Counted from the first letter of the stretch, positions 18,320 through 28,228 are shown. The stretch: 64,000 nucleotides of DNA from Shewanella fidelis ATCC BAA-318 (GCF_000518605.1 NZ_JADX01000022.1:1-64000); one strand, 5' to 3'. Made by a program: numbers and translations. Notes: generated by a model not told the origin, from the sequence alone.

Positions 18320-18805
18320 ATGACATTTTCAGATCCCATTTTAATTTGGGTATGCATAGGCATAGTGCTGATGTTAGCCGAAATCATTTTGCCCGGTGGT
18401 ATTGTGATTTTTTTAGGTGCGGCTTGCTTAATCGTCGCAGCGGCTTTAGGTGTTGGCTTGGTCGAAGGCATTGTTCAAAGTTTAACCCTTTGGTTTATAA
18501 CTGCGATGGTGTTACTACTGGCATTTCGGCAAATCACCCAGAAATTAGTGGGGGGAGATGCCCATGTTGCTAACACTGATGAAGAGTTAGATATTTACAA
18601 TCAACTCGCTATTGTTAAGCAAACCATAGGTCCGGCACAGCAGCTAGGACGTATTGAGTTTCAAGGCTCTGAATGGCCTGCATTAGGTGATGGTAGTGAA
18701 ATTGCAGCGGGTGCTCAGGTTAGGGTGATTTGTCGCGATAATATTGCACTAGTGGTCGAGCCAATTACTCAAGATAGTGAACACTTGGTATCAAAAAGTA
18801 ATTGA
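18320..18805 (+). CDS. NfeD-family membrane protein
   Basis: 161 residues from ATG 18320, which has a GGGGG-type ribosome site just upstream; earlier in-frame starts are unnecessary. Two to three membrane segments (about 5-60) followed by a soluble OB-fold domain (LAIVKQTIGPAQQLGRIEFQGSEWPALGDGSEIAAGAQVRVICRDNIALVV). NfeD proteins work with SPFH/stomatin-like proteins in membrane quality control; here it is directly upstream of two SPFH genes, the usual pairing. Confidence 0.92.
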   Translation: MTFSDPILIWVCIGIVLMLAEIILPGGIVIFLGAACLIVAAALGVGLVEGIVQSLTLWFITAMVLLLAFRQITQKLVGGDAHVANTDEELDIYNQLAIVKQTIGPAQQLGRIEFQGSEWPALGDGSEIAAGAQVRVICRDNIALVVEPITQDSEHLVSKSN

Positions 18806-18829
18806 TTTAAATAAGGAAGGAATCTATTC

Positions 18830-19759
18830 ATGTTCGGAATTACACTGTTTGTTCTGTTTGTTTTTTTTATCCTCTATAAATTACTGTTGATTGTGCCTAT
18901 GCGTGAGGTCAATGTGATTGAGCGCTTAGGTAAGTTTCGTACGGTACTGCAGCCGGGGTTTCACTTCTTAATCCCGTTTTTTGACCGTGTTGCTTATAAG
19001 CATGAGATCCGCGAGCAAGTACTCGATGTGCCACCGCAAAGCTGTATTTCAAAAGATAATACTCAGCTAGAAGTGGATGGACTCGTTTATCTTAAGGTGA
19101 TGGATGGCAAGCTTGCTAGCTATGGTATTGAAGATTATCGCCGTGCGGCGGTAAATCTTGCTCAAACCACCATGCGCTCTGAAATTGGTAAGTTGAGTCT
19201 TAGCCAAACCTTCTCAGAGCGTGACAGCTTAAATGAATCTATTGTGCGTGAAATCGATAAAGCTTCAGATCCTTGGGGTATTAAAGTATTGCGTTACGAG
19301 ATCAAGAATATTACCCCTTCACGTAAAGTCATTCATACCCTTGAAAAGCAAATGGAGGCCGAGCGTAGTAAGCGTGCTGAAATTACTTTAGCTAACGCAG
19401 AAAAAGCGGCAATGATTAATTTGTCTGAAGGTGAGCGACAAGAGGCAATTAATTTATCTGAAGGTGAAAAGCAGCGTCGGATCAACGAGGCAAAGGGTAC
19501 TGCACAAGAGATTGCCATTATTGCTAAGGCCAAAGCTGAAGGGATGGAGCTGGTTTCAGCCGCTCTGGCAAAAGAGGGAGGCAATGAGGCGATGAATATG
19601 CAGCTCAAAGAACAGTTTATTGCCCAAGTCGGTAAGATATTAGGTGAGGCTGATGTGTCGGTCGTGCCTACTGAACTGGCTAAAATAGAAGGTTTTTTTG
19701 AAGGCATGGAGCAAGTTACTAGCGCAGTAACAGCTAATTCAGCAAAAGGAGCACGCTAA
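18830..19759 (+). CDS. SPFH/band-7 protein (QmcA/stomatin-like), first copy
   Basis: 309 residues. One N-terminal membrane segment (about 2-22), then a band-7 domain (REVNVIERLGKFRTVLQPGFHFLIPFFDRVAYKHEIREQVLDVPPQ) and a helical Glu/Lys-rich C-terminal coiled coil (LSEGERQEAINLSEGEKQRRINEAKGTAQ). Forms oligomeric rings at the inner membrane in this family. A similar second copy follows with a one-base stop/start overlap. Confidence 0.93.
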   Translation: MFGITLFVLFVFFILYKLLLIVPMREVNVIERLGKFRTVLQPGFHFLIPFFDRVAYKHEIREQVLDVPPQSCISKDNTQLEVDGLVYLKVMDGKLASYGIEDYRRAAVNLAQTTMRSEIGKLSLSQTFSERDSLNESIVREIDKASDPWGIKVLRYEIKNITPSRKVIHTLEKQMEAERSKRAEITLANAEKAAMINLSEGERQEAINLSEGEKQRRINEAKGTAQEIAIIAKAKAEGMELVSAALAKEGGNEAMNMQLKEQFIAQVGKILGEADVSVVPTELAKIEGFFEGMEQVTSAVTANSAKGAR

Positions 19760-20700
19760 TGATTGCAGGAATCGATACAGACATGATTGTTATGGCAATT
19801 TGGGCGGTTATTTTTGCGGTCTTCATTATTAAGCTATTTCAATCTATCCGCCTTGTACCGACTAAATCAGCTTATATTGTTGAGCGTTTAGGAAAGTACC
19901 ATTCAACCTTAGATGCAGGGTTTCATGCCTTAGTGCCTTTTGTTGATAAAGTTGCCTATATTCACGATTTGAAAGAAGAAACCATCGATGTGCCGCCGCA
20001 AGAGTGTTTCTCTTGTGATGAGGTTAATGTCGAAGTCGACGGCGTTATCTATATCTCGGTAGTTGATCCAGTCAAAGCCAGTTACGGAGTTACGGATTAT
20101 CGCTATGCGGCGATTCAACTCGCGCAAACGACCACAAGAAGCGTGATTGGTACCTTAGATTTAGATCGTACATTTGAAGAGCGTGATGTGATTAGTGCCA
20201 AGGTGGTAGAGGTGTTAGATCAAGCGGGTGCATTGTGGGGCATTCGAGTTCACCGTTATGAGATCAAGAATATTACGCCTCCAGAAACAGTCAAAAACGC
20301 CATGGAGATGCAGGTCAATGCCGAGCGTGAACGTCGGGCATTGTTGGCTAAGAGTGAAGGTGATAAACAGAGTAAAATTAACCGCTCTGAAGGTATTAAA
20401 ACTGAAACTATCAACCACTCAGAGGGTGAGATGCAGCGCCGTATTAACGAGGCTGAGGGTAAAGGTGAGGAGATCTTAACCATTGCTCGCGCCACGGCAG
20501 AATCGATTGAGCGCATGGCAACAGTTATTGCCGCTCCAGGTGGGAAGAACGTTGTACGTATGCAGCTTGGTGCGCAATACCTTAAGCAACTTGAAGGGGT
20601 CAGTACTGGTGAAAGCAAGGTTATTTTACCGGGTAATATGATGGACTTTGACCACTGGATGAACAGCATAGGGTTAGAGGAAACGGCTAAACCTAAGTAA
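19759..20700 (+). CDS. SPFH/band-7 protein (QmcA/stomatin-like), second copy
   Basis: 313 residues, the same architecture as its upstream neighbour: membrane segment (about 9-29), band-7 domain (YIVERLGKYHSTLDAGFHALVPFVDKVAYIHDLKEETIDVPPQ) and repeated SEG-D/E-KQ helices. ATG overlaps the previous stop by one base. The pair probably arose by tandem duplication and may form mixed rings; that is inference. Third gene of the nfeD operon, ended by a terminator at 20734. Confidence 0.93.
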   Translation: MIAGIDTDMIVMAIWAVIFAVFIIKLFQSIRLVPTKSAYIVERLGKYHSTLDAGFHALVPFVDKVAYIHDLKEETIDVPPQECFSCDEVNVEVDGVIYISVVDPVKASYGVTDYRYAAIQLAQTTTRSVIGTLDLDRTFEERDVISAKVVEVLDQAGALWGIRVHRYEIKNITPPETVKNAMEMQVNAERERRALLAKSEGDKQSKINRSEGIKTETINHSEGEMQRRINEAEGKGEEILTIARATAESIERMATVIAAPGGKNVVRMQLGAQYLKQLEGVSTGESKVILPGNMMDFDHWMNSIGLEETAKPK

Positions 20701-20733
20701 ACGTGCTGCACATAGTTATTTAACGGTGGTGAG

Positions 20734-20768
20734 AAAGTGTTAATCCTTTTGGGTTAACACTTTTTTTA
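20734..20768 (+). terminator. Terminator of the nfeD-SPFH operon
   Basis: AAAGTGTTAA / TTAACACTTT arms followed by a T-run. Confidence 0.9.
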
Positions 20769-20798
20769 ACTTCAATTAAGCTCTAAATAGGTAACAAT

Positions 20799-21212
20799 AT
20801 GGCATTTAATGACAAATTTCGTCTAAGCAGTCATGCGGTAATTATTAAACAAGGTGAAACCGAGCCTAGTGTGTTATTGCTTAAGGCAACCTATGGTGAT
20901 TGTGCTTGGGGTTTACCAGGGGGATCATTAGAAGCTGGAGAAACCATACATCAAGCTTTGCATAGAGAGTGCATAGAAGAGCTGGGGGTCGTGGTAAAGA
21001 TTAATTATCTTAGTGGTGTTTATTATCACCAAGATTATGATTCACAGGCGTTTATATTTAAATGTGAGTTTGTAGACAACACTGATATTTCGCTCAGTTG
21101 TGAGCATAGCGAATATTGTTTTACGCCTATTTCTCGTTTAAGCGAAGTGCAAAAGCGCAGGGTTGAAGATTGTTTAAATTTTAATGGGCAAGTCATGAGC
21201 CGTAAGTTCTAG
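20799..21212 (+). CDS. Nudix hydrolase
   Basis: 137 residues with a complete Nudix box (GGSLEAGETIHQALHRECIEELG, about residues 41-63), including the REx2EE metal-binding core. Such enzymes cleave nucleoside diphosphates linked to another group. The N-terminal FRLSSHAVIIKQ and central WGLPGGSLEAGE agree. Substrate not predictable. Short C-terminus. Confidence 0.9.
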   Translation: MAFNDKFRLSSHAVIIKQGETEPSVLLLKATYGDCAWGLPGGSLEAGETIHQALHRECIEELGVVVKINYLSGVYYHQDYDSQAFIFKCEFVDNTDISLSCEHSEYCFTPISRLSEVQKRRVEDCLNFNGQVMSRKF

Positions 21213-21233
21213 TTTTTTAGCCATCTCACCCTT

Positions 21234-23309
21234 TTAAATGACTTTAAGCACGTCGGCTTTTTCTTGGACAGCTAATTTCTGATGTAATGCTTTATAGCGT
21301 TCACCAATCAATAATAGATCATCAAATGGTGCAGGTTTACTAATCAAAAAACCTTGCGCATAGTCGCACATCATAAAGCTAAGTTCGTCGAGTTGCTCTT
21401 GAGTTTCAACCCCTTCAGCAATAACTTGTATACCTAGAGCATGGGCCATTTCTATGGTTGCGATAATAAGTTCATTACTCTTGTCATCCTTATTCATATC
21501 GTTAATAAAACTGCGATCGATTTTAAGGATCTTAAATGGATAGGTGCGCAGGTAACTTAATGAAGAGTAGCCAGTACCAAAGTCATCCATAGAGATGCAG
21601 AACCCAGCTTTGCTCAATTGCATTAAAGCATCTAAGGTATAAGCGTGGCCACTTAGTAACACACCTTCAGTGATTTCAAGTTCTAGATCGGCAGGTGTCA
21701 TACCAGCGTCGCTAACTTTGTCTTTTATCGACTGTACTAGATTTGGGTTTCTGAACTGTCTAGGGGATAAATTAATCGCAATTCTAAAGCTGTCGTTAAA
21801 TCTCTGTTGCCAGGTTTTCGCAGCTTCAAGGGAGCGTTTTATAATAAATTCCCCCATAGATTCTATGACTCCGGTTTGCTCAGCAATAGGAATAAACTCC
21901 GCTGGCGATACGCTACCTAATGTAGGGTTGTCCCAACGTAACAAGGCTTCGGCACCCATAATCGTACCGTCTCGAATATCCAGTTGAATTTGATAATGCA
22001 CTGAGAGTTCGTCGCGTTCTAGCGCCCCATGAATTTGTTCTTCAATTGCTAGGCGGCGCGATACCTCTTTATTCATTGCATGGGTGAAATAGGAATAAGT
22101 ATTACGGCCAATGCTTTTTGTGTGATACATGGCAGAGTCAGCATTACGTAATAACTCTGACGGTGTTTTGCCGTCGTTTGGGTAAATCGCAATGCCAATA
22201 CTGGCGGTTAAAATCAGCTGCCGATTATCGATGTAAAAGGGTTTTCTAAAGCCTGCAATCAGGTTTTCAGCCAAAGGTTGAGCGTCATTTGCGCTAGACA
22301 GTCCATCAAGTAGGATAATAAATTCATCACCGCCTAGGCGACCCACAGTATCTTCAGCTCGGGTTGCGTTGAGTAGCCTTTCTGATGCAGTGATGAGTAG
22401 TTGGTCACCTGCTTCATGTCCAAGAGAGTCATTAATTTTTTTAAAGTCATCTAAGTCGAGAAAGATCACCGCTATCATCTGCTTATTTCTTTCACTGGCT
22501 TCAACTAATTGTTCAAGTCTTTTTAGTGCCAAGAATCGGTTTGGTAGATCGGTGAGGGTATCGTAGTGAGCTTGATGGCGTATCAAAGCTTCGGCTTCTA
22601 AGCGTTCGCTATTATCATAAAATGAAATCACCGCGCCTTTGTGTGGCTCACCTAAATCTAGCGGTTGCGATTTATATTCGACAGGAAAACTCGTACCATC
22701 GGCCCGCCAAAATGTATCTTCTTTAATGTCTTGAATCGTCAAGTCTAAGCAACTTTGAGAGGCATTCTTATCAATAATTTTGCGCATATTAGCGTTAAGT
22801 AGTTCATCGGCAGTTTGATAACCTAAAAGTTGAGCGCATTGCGGATTGGCATAGATACAAGTGCCGCTGCTATTAACGGCATACACCGCTACTGCTGCTG
22901 AGTCTAGAATAGCCGAGAGTAATTGGCCGTTAACTGTTGCTTGTTTGTTGCTGGTTTTTGATAACTCCTGACTGAGGTGTTGGCTTAGCCCTTGTACCTT
23001 AGCTTCTAGCTTAGCTAGCGGATCGTGAACTGCGCTGCTTGAGTCATTATGGCTGGGCTTCGGTTGTAAAAAGCTGTTGGCAATATCCGTAGTTAACTGG
23101 TTAACTCGCGACGTTTGTTGGCGAAAGCTAAACAAGACTCCTACCGCAATTAAAACATTGGTGCTAAGCAGAACTGCGACGAGTATTTCAAGTAATGGTT
23201 GCTGCTGAAATAGGTTAACTCCCCAAGCTAGGCCAGTCATAAGCGCCACTAATATCATGGCGAAACAAAGATAATTAAAGGCTATTGGCATTTTTTTAGA
23301 GATTGGCAT
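21234..23309 (-). CDS. Membrane PAS-GGDEF-EAL cyclic-di-GMP enzyme
   Basis: 691 residues. Two membrane segments (about 10-32 and 40-61), a linker helix, a PAS domain (about 130-235), GGDEF (about 245-410) and EAL (about 425-675). The cyclase signature GGDEF is intact at 326-330, and RxxD (317-320) lies five residues upstream as an inhibitory I-site. The EAL signature is intact at 454-456, and DDFGTGYSSLSYL is present, so both cyclase and phosphodiesterase sites look usable. AGGAG is seven bases before the ATG. A 44-codon ORF ends 22 bases upstream on the same strand. Confidence 0.95.
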   Translation of the reverse strand: MPISKKMPIAFNYLCFAMILVALMTGLAWGVNLFQQQPLLEILVAVLLSTNVLIAVGVLFSFRQQTSRVNQLTTDIANSFLQPKPSHNDSSSAVHDPLAKLEAKVQGLSQHLSQELSKTSNKQATVNGQLLSAILDSAAVAVYAVNSSGTCIYANPQCAQLLGYQTADELLNANMRKIIDKNASQSCLDLTIQDIKEDTFWRADGTSFPVEYKSQPLDLGEPHKGAVISFYDNSERLEAEALIRHQAHYDTLTDLPNRFLALKRLEQLVEASERNKQMIAVIFLDLDDFKKINDSLGHEAGDQLLITASERLLNATRAEDTVGRLGGDEFIILLDGLSSANDAQPLAENLIAGFRKPFYIDNRQLILTASIGIAIYPNDGKTPSELLRNADSAMYHTKSIGRNTYSYFTHAMNKEVSRRLAIEEQIHGALERDELSVHYQIQLDIRDGTIMGAEALLRWDNPTLGSVSPAEFIPIAEQTGVIESMGEFIIKRSLEAAKTWQQRFNDSFRIAINLSPRQFRNPNLVQSIKDKVSDAGMTPADLELEITEGVLLSGHAYTLDALMQLSKAGFCISMDDFGTGYSSLSYLRTYPFKILKIDRSFINDMNKDDKSNELIIATIEMAHALGIQVIAEGVETQEQLDELSFMMCDYAQGFLISKPAPFDDLLLIGERYKALHQKLAVQEKADVLKVI

Positions 23310-23331
23310 CGGTCAACTCCTACTATAGTGG

Positions 23332-23466
23332 CTAGCAATTAACAGCTAAAAATTGTTGCAGTGGTTGTTGACGCTGAGTCGAGATATCAACACAGTGAAC
23401 TGGTGGGCTAACCTCAGAATGGTAAATGCGAGTATGAAGACTGAGAGTGCAGAGAGAAAAAGTCAT
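23332..23466 (-). CDS. Candidate 44-residue small protein or leader peptide
   Basis: ATG 23466 has AAAGGA six bases upstream, a better ribosome site than most here, and the frame runs to TAG 23332-23334. The peptide begins MTFSLCTLSLHT and ends QQFLAVNC. No signal peptide or known motif. It is on the same strand as the GGDEF-EAL gene and ends 22 bases before it, so it could be a leader or a translated small protein. Unproven. Confidence 0.4.
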   Translation of the reverse strand: MTFSLCTLSLHTRIYHSEVSPPVHCVDISTQRQQPLQQFLAVNC

Positions 23467-23680
23467 GTTTAGTCCTTTAAGCGCTTAGAAAATCAAATCC
23501 GTTGATTGCCTGTCTCGATTAAGTATAGGACTTTAAAAGCGAAATAGTAAATCATGCTAAAGTATCTAAAACATCTGTTTGAATAATAAGTATTTTTCAT
23601 TGGAAAAATCTGTTTCGCTAGTTAGACTCTAAGCTGAAATTAATCTGCAATCCCTATATTTATTGAGTGAAAGAGCAAAT

Positions 23681-24034
23681 ATGACTATTGAAAGACTTGA
23701 GACTGCTACCCGCATGAGCCGCATTGTTAAGCACAACGGCACTATCTATTTGTGTGGTCAGGTAGCCAAAGATGCTGAGCAAGATATTACAGAGCAAACT
23801 CGCACCATGTTAGAAAAAGTCGATGCGTTGCTATTGCAAGCGGGTAGCGACAGAGAACATATTTTGTCGGCAACAATTTATATCAAGGATATGCAGTACT
23901 TTGCTGCCATGAACGAAGTTTGGGATGCTTGGGTGCCCGCTGGCTTTGCTCCTGCTCGTGCTTGTGTTGAAGCTAAAATGGCACGTGAAGCCTTGCTAGT
24001 GGAGATCTCAGTTATTGCTGCTGAAAAGGCATAA
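23681..24034 (+). CDS. RidA (YjgF/YER057c) family protein
   Basis: 117 residues from ATG 23681 ([16 protein letters not shown]). Features: [39 protein letters not shown] and the C-terminal [23 protein letters not shown], where the Arg in PARACVEA is the residue used by enamine/imine deaminases. Likely hydrolyses reactive enamine/imine intermediates or a related carbonyl compound. Closer to the RutC-like/Rid subgroups than to the archetype, going by the leading RM.RIV. Cytoplasmic, single gene. Confidence 0.9.
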   Translation: MTIERLETATRMSRIVKHNGTIYLCGQVAKDAEQDITEQTRTMLEKVDALLLQAGSDREHILSATIYIKDMQYFAAMNEVWDAWVPAGFAPARACVEAKMAREALLVEISVIAAEKA

Positions 24035-24163
24035 TTGACGTCTGATTGCCAAAGCAAAGGAGTGTTTTGGCAGTGTGAGGTTTTTCGTGGCGCAATTTCG
24101 CATCTTCTATCCTGACGTTCCCTGCATCTGTTATACTGCCCGCCTGATTTTTTGGAGGCAATA

Positions 24164-26329
24164 ATGGACGTATCTTCTTTACTCGACGGCCTAAATGATA
24201 AGCAGCGTGAAGCTGTTGGTGCACCGCAATCTAGCATGCTAGTGCTAGCGGGCGCAGGTAGTGGCAAAACGCGGGTGTTAACCCACAGAATTGCTTGGTT
24301 AATGCAGGTTGAACAGCAAAGCCCATATGCCATTTTGGCGGTAACCTTTACCAATAAAGCGGCTAAAGAGATGCGCGAGCGTGTTGAGAAAGTGGCTGGT
24401 GGTAATATGAGTCGTATGTGGATTGGTACTTTCCACGGCTTAGCTCATCGCTTGCTGCGTACCCATTACAAAGATGCCAATCTGCCTGAAAGCTTCCAAA
24501 TCTTAGATTCAGACGACCAATTACGTTTAATAAAGCGTATTTTGAAAAGCCTTAACTTGGACGAGAAACAGTATCCGCCAAGACAAGCGCAAGGCTATAT
24601 CAATGGTAAGAAAGACCTAGGTCTGCGCCCATCACACATAGATGCTGGCGGCTTTCCGATTGAGCAAAACCTGCTAAAGATTTATCAAATTTATCAAGAT
24701 TCGTGTGATCGCGCAGGCTTAGTCGACTTTGCCGAGATCTTGCTAAGAGCTCATGAGTTATGGCTCAACAAACCGCACATTCTCGAGCACTACCAAGATC
24801 GATTTAAGCATATTTTGGTGGACGAATTCCAAGATACTAACGCCATTCAATACGCGTGGATCCGTGTACTTGCAGGCTCAACAGCCAACGTGATGATTGT
24901 TGGTGATGATGATCAGTCTATTTATGGTTGGCGTGGTGCTCAGGTTGAGAACTTACATAAGTTCTTAGCAGACTTCCCAGCAGCGCAAACGATTCGCCTA
25001 GAGCAGAACTACCGTTCTAGCGGAAATATCCTAAAAGCTTCCAACGAGCTGATTGCCAACAACCCAGACCGTATGGGCAAGAAGCTGTGGACTGACGATA
25101 AAGACGGCGAGCCAATTGGTCTTTATTGTGCCTTTAACGAAATGGACGAAGCACGCTTTATTGTTGGCCGTATCACTGATTGGCAAGATGAGGGCGGCAG
25201 ACTAGAAGATTGTGCGATTTTATATCGTTCTAATGCTCAATCTCGTGTACTCGAAGAAGCCCTATTGCATAAAGGTATCGCATATAGAATTTATGGCGGC
25301 TTGCGCTTCTTCGAACGTCAAGAGATTAAAGATGCCATGGGTTACTTACGCCTGATAAGTAACAAGAATGACGACGCTGCTTTTGAGCGTGTGGTAAACA
25401 CACCAACTCGTGGTATTGGTGATCGAACCTTAGAAATTATCCGCACCACAGCGCGCCAACAGGAGATGACTCTGTGGGAAGCTAGCGTTCGCTTACTTGA
25501 AGAGAAAGTCCTTGCCGGGCGTGCTGCAAATGCAGTGCGTGGCTTTATGGATTTGATTGTGGCGATGCGCATTGATACCGATGAGCAGTCACTGCACCGC
25601 ATGACTGATCACGTGATTCAAACTTCTGGCCTAAAAGCCATGTATGAGGCGGAGAAAAGTGAAAAAGCGCGTGCTCGTGTAGAAAACTTAGAAGAGTTGG
25701 TAACAGCAGCTCGCAGCTTTGTCATGCCTGAAGATCTAGAAGATATGGGCGAGCTTAATGCATTTTTGTCCCATGCAGCATTAGAAGCTGGTGAGGGGCA
25801 AGCTGACGAGTTTACTGACGCTGTGCAACTAATGACGCTGCACTCGGCTAAAGGTCTTGAATTCCCAATGGTGTTTATGGCTGGTGTGGAGGAGGGGTTA
25901 TTCCCAAGCCAGATGGCAATTGATGAAGGTGACCGCCTCGATGAAGAGCGCCGCCTATGTTATGTGGGGATGACCCGCGCCATGCAAAAGCTGTATATCA
26001 CCTATGCAGAATCACGTCGTATTTATGGTCGGGAAAGTTTTGCAAGGCCATCGCGTTTTGTTAAGGAGATCCCTGAGCAATATGTGCAAGAGATCCGCAT
26101 GCGCACTCAAGTATCAGCGCCAGCTGTGAGCAGTCGTTTTGCTAAACAAGATGATGCATTTAATGATTCTGGTTTTAAAATTGGTCAACGAGTGATGCAC
26201 CCGAAATTTGGTGAAGGCACAGTGACTAATTATGAGGGCAGCGGCGCGCAGGCGCGTATTCAAGTTAACTTCTTGGATGTTGGTAGCAAGTGGTTAGTGA
26301 TCGCTTACGCCCGTTTGGAGTCATTGTAA
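24164..26329 (+). CDS. uvrD: DNA helicase II (UvrD)
   Basis: 721 residues from ATG 24164, with GGAGG five bases upstream, matching the E. coli UvrD start (MDVS.LLD.LNDKQREAV). Superfamily 1A helicase motifs: Walker A AGAGSGKT (29-36), TFTNKAAKEM, ILVDEFQDTN (motif II), GDDDQSIYGWRGA, EQNYRSS, LMTLHSAKGLEF and YVGMTRA. Unwinds DNA 3'-5' in nucleotide-excision and mismatch repair. The C-terminal IGQRVMHPKFGEGTVTNYEG tail, which binds RNA polymerase in UvrD/PcrA, is present. Confidence 0.97.
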   Translation: MDVSSLLDGLNDKQREAVGAPQSSMLVLAGAGSGKTRVLTHRIAWLMQVEQQSPYAILAVTFTNKAAKEMRERVEKVAGGNMSRMWIGTFHGLAHRLLRTHYKDANLPESFQILDSDDQLRLIKRILKSLNLDEKQYPPRQAQGYINGKKDLGLRPSHIDAGGFPIEQNLLKIYQIYQDSCDRAGLVDFAEILLRAHELWLNKPHILEHYQDRFKHILVDEFQDTNAIQYAWIRVLAGSTANVMIVGDDDQSIYGWRGAQVENLHKFLADFPAAQTIRLEQNYRSSGNILKASNELIANNPDRMGKKLWTDDKDGEPIGLYCAFNEMDEARFIVGRITDWQDEGGRLEDCAILYRSNAQSRVLEEALLHKGIAYRIYGGLRFFERQEIKDAMGYLRLISNKNDDAAFERVVNTPTRGIGDRTLEIIRTTARQQEMTLWEASVRLLEEKVLAGRAANAVRGFMDLIVAMRIDTDEQSLHRMTDHVIQTSGLKAMYEAEKSEKARARVENLEELVTAARSFVMPEDLEDMGELNAFLSHAALEAGEGQADEFTDAVQLMTLHSAKGLEFPMVFMAGVEEGLFPSQMAIDEGDRLDEERRLCYVGMTRAMQKLYITYAESRRIYGRESFARPSRFVKEIPEQYVQEIRMRTQVSAPAVSSRFAKQDDAFNDSGFKIGQRVMHPKFGEGTVTNYEGSGAQARIQVNFLDVGSKWLVIAYARLESL

Positions 26330-26344
26330 ATCGTAGTTAGAAAT

Positions 26345-26375
26345 TAAGGCTGAGCGTAGACTCAGCCTTATTTTT
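26345..26375 (+). terminator. Terminator of uvrD
   Basis: TAAGGCTGAG CGTAGA CTCAGCCTTA then TTTTT. Confidence 0.93.
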
Positions 26376-26492
26376 AACCGATAACAGCAGCAGCGATTTT
26401 ATTTATCTCAATACTGGTTGAATACTGTTACAGCTCAGTCATAATGCGGTTACAAAAACTAAAGGCCGAAGACGTTGTAGGAGAGCCTGAAC

Positions 26493-27359
26493 ATGAATTT
26501 AAGGGATAAACTAGACGTTTATATGCGACTTGCGCGTATGGACCGTCCCATTGGTACTTTGCTATTGATGTGGCCATGTTTAATGGCACTCACCTTTGCT
26601 GCTGGTGGTTTACCAGATCTTAACGTGTTTATTATCTTTGTGATTGGTGTTTTCTCAATGCGTGCCTGTGGCTGCATTATTAACGACTATGCCGATAGAA
26701 ACCTTGATGCTCACGTAGAGCGTACTAAAGCTCGGCCGCTAGCTAGCGGGGAAGTTTCAAGTAAAGAAGCCCTATTACTGTTTTTAGCTGTTGCCTTGTT
26801 TTCATTTGGCTTGGTGCTAATGCTAAACCCGTTGGTGGTACAGTTATCCGTAGTGGGGATCATTCTTACCATTATCTATCCTTTTACCAAGCGCTATACC
26901 AATATGCCACAAATGTTTCTCGGCACGGTATGGAGTTGGTCTATTCCGATGGCTTATGCCGCACAAACGGGCACCGTGCCTGTAGAAGCTTGGTGGCTAT
27001 TTGCTGCAAACTGGTGCTGGACAGTAGCCTACGACACTATGTATGCCATGGTTGACCGTGATGATGATTTGAAAATCGGCATCAAATCGACGGCAATTTT
27101 GTTTGGTCGCTTTGACAGGCATATCATCGGTGCATTTCAGTTTGCAGCGTTAAGCTGTTTGATTATTGCGGGAATAGAAGCAGATCGCGGGGCAATTTAT
27201 GCCTTAGGTATTTTGGCTTTTATTGGTTTTGCTGTGTATCAACAAAAATTGATATTTACTCGACAACGCGCCAATTGTTTTACCGCTTTTTTAAATAATA
27301 ATTGGGCTGGATTGGTGCTGTATATCGCACTGACTTTAGATTATCTCATTCTGGGTTAG
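26493..27359 (+). CDS. ubiA: 4-Hydroxybenzoate polyprenyltransferase
   Basis: 288 residues, family length, with about eight or nine membrane helices. Both Asp-rich prenyl-diphosphate motifs are present: [15 protein letters not shown] and [22 protein letters not shown]. The N-terminal [22 protein letters not shown] is characteristic of UbiA. Catalyses prenylation of 4-hydroxybenzoate in ubiquinone synthesis in the inner membrane. The usual partner ubiC is not beside it. A strong terminator follows. Confidence 0.96.
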   Translation: MNLRDKLDVYMRLARMDRPIGTLLLMWPCLMALTFAAGGLPDLNVFIIFVIGVFSMRACGCIINDYADRNLDAHVERTKARPLASGEVSSKEALLLFLAVALFSFGLVLMLNPLVVQLSVVGIILTIIYPFTKRYTNMPQMFLGTVWSWSIPMAYAAQTGTVPVEAWWLFAANWCWTVAYDTMYAMVDRDDDLKIGIKSTAILFGRFDRHIIGAFQFAALSCLIIAGIEADRGAIYALGILAFIGFAVYQQKLIFTRQRANCFTAFLNNNWAGLVLYIALTLDYLILG

Positions 27360-27382
27360 TCGCTTAATTAGCTTGTATTTAG

Positions 27383-27415
27383 CGCCTCCAAGCGTCCGCT
27401 TGGAGGCGTTTTTTT
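27383..27415 (+). terminator. Terminator of ubiA
   Basis: CGCCTCCAAG CGTCCG CTTGGAGGCG followed by seven T. Confidence 0.95.
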
Positions 27416-27440
27416 ATGGCTGATTAATTAAAACCCTGAC

Positions 27441-27542
27441 TATACTTAATAGCAATTAGTATAAGAAGTTGATCTACTCAGAGCGATTTTGGCAATCTAA
27501 TTCAAGGCGAATAACTGAAACAATGGTTGCTCCCTTGTGAAG
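27441..27542 (-). repeat. Dispersed repeat, truncated copy B
   Basis: About 90 bases align at roughly 80-85% with the reverse complement of the right half of the repeat at 57030-57279; shared runs include CTACTCAGAGCGA and CTAATTCAAGGCGAATA. Its outer end has TATACT / AGTATA arms (27441-27463), similar to the hairpin end of the larger copy. The left half is missing. Confidence 0.75.
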
Positions 27543-27658
27543 TACTATGCACTGATATGAAGGATCATAGCAGTGACATATTGAACTGGTAAGTTATGCA
27601 GGTCATTAGACTTTGCACCCATATGCATCAAATGGATTTGCTCGCAATGGAGGGATTT

Positions 27659-28189
27659 ATGTCATCTTGGAGCACGGCCTATGAGGCCGGACAATGGGCA
27701 CAATATGAGCTCGCTTTATTGTTAATGGCAGCGATTATTTTGCTGTTCTGGTTATTGCTTTGTTATTTTAAACCGCAAGGTTTTGTTGGCTGGTCTCTCG
27801 CGATAGTCAGTTGTGTCGCGATAAGCGGCTTATGTTTAGCCAGTCGAGTTGATGCATTGCAGCTTAACTCGTTGCTGACTAATGGCCGTAACATTGAAGT
27901 TTTAAATGGCAATTATCGCTATGGAGAGTATCACTTTCCCCATAACTCGGCTCATGGCGTTGATTTTCGTGAAATTTATATTGGCCAGCGCCGCTTAAAG
28001 TTGTACCACAGTGGCTACTTACAGCACTCTCGCTGTTATCGTCATTTTTATAATAGTAATCACTTTAGCGATAATGTTGAGTTACGTTTATACATACATT
28101 GGTACGATCACGAGTTGACTCATAAAAATACTAAGGTATTGATTAAAACACCCTGCATTTTAAAAATTGAGCAACGCCAACTGGGTTAA
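27659..28189 (+). CDS. Membrane protein of unknown function
   Basis: 176 residues from ATG 27659 (MSSWSTAYEAGQW), with GGAGG five bases upstream; in-frame ATGs further upstream lack a site. Two membrane helices (about 17-38 and 43-64), then a C-terminal part of about 110 residues rich in His and Tyr (FREIYIGQRRLKLYHSGYLQHSRCYRHFYNS), probably outside the cytoplasm. No family recognised. Convergent with the esterase gene. Confidence 0.65.
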   Translation: MSSWSTAYEAGQWAQYELALLLMAAIILLFWLLLCYFKPQGFVGWSLAIVSCVAISGLCLASRVDALQLNSLLTNGRNIEVLNGNYRYGEYHFPHNSAHGVDFREIYIGQRRLKLYHSGYLQHSRCYRHFYNSNHFSDNVELRLYIHWYDHELTHKNTKVLIKTPCILKIEQRQLG

Positions 28190-28228
28190 TACAACGCATT
28201 ATGGTCTGTGTGCTTACTTGCCATCGAG

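Noticed and set aside
24121..24163. LexA (SOS) box upstream of uvrD
   Set aside because: CTGTTATACTGCCCG has the left half CTGT but no ACAG at the required distance.
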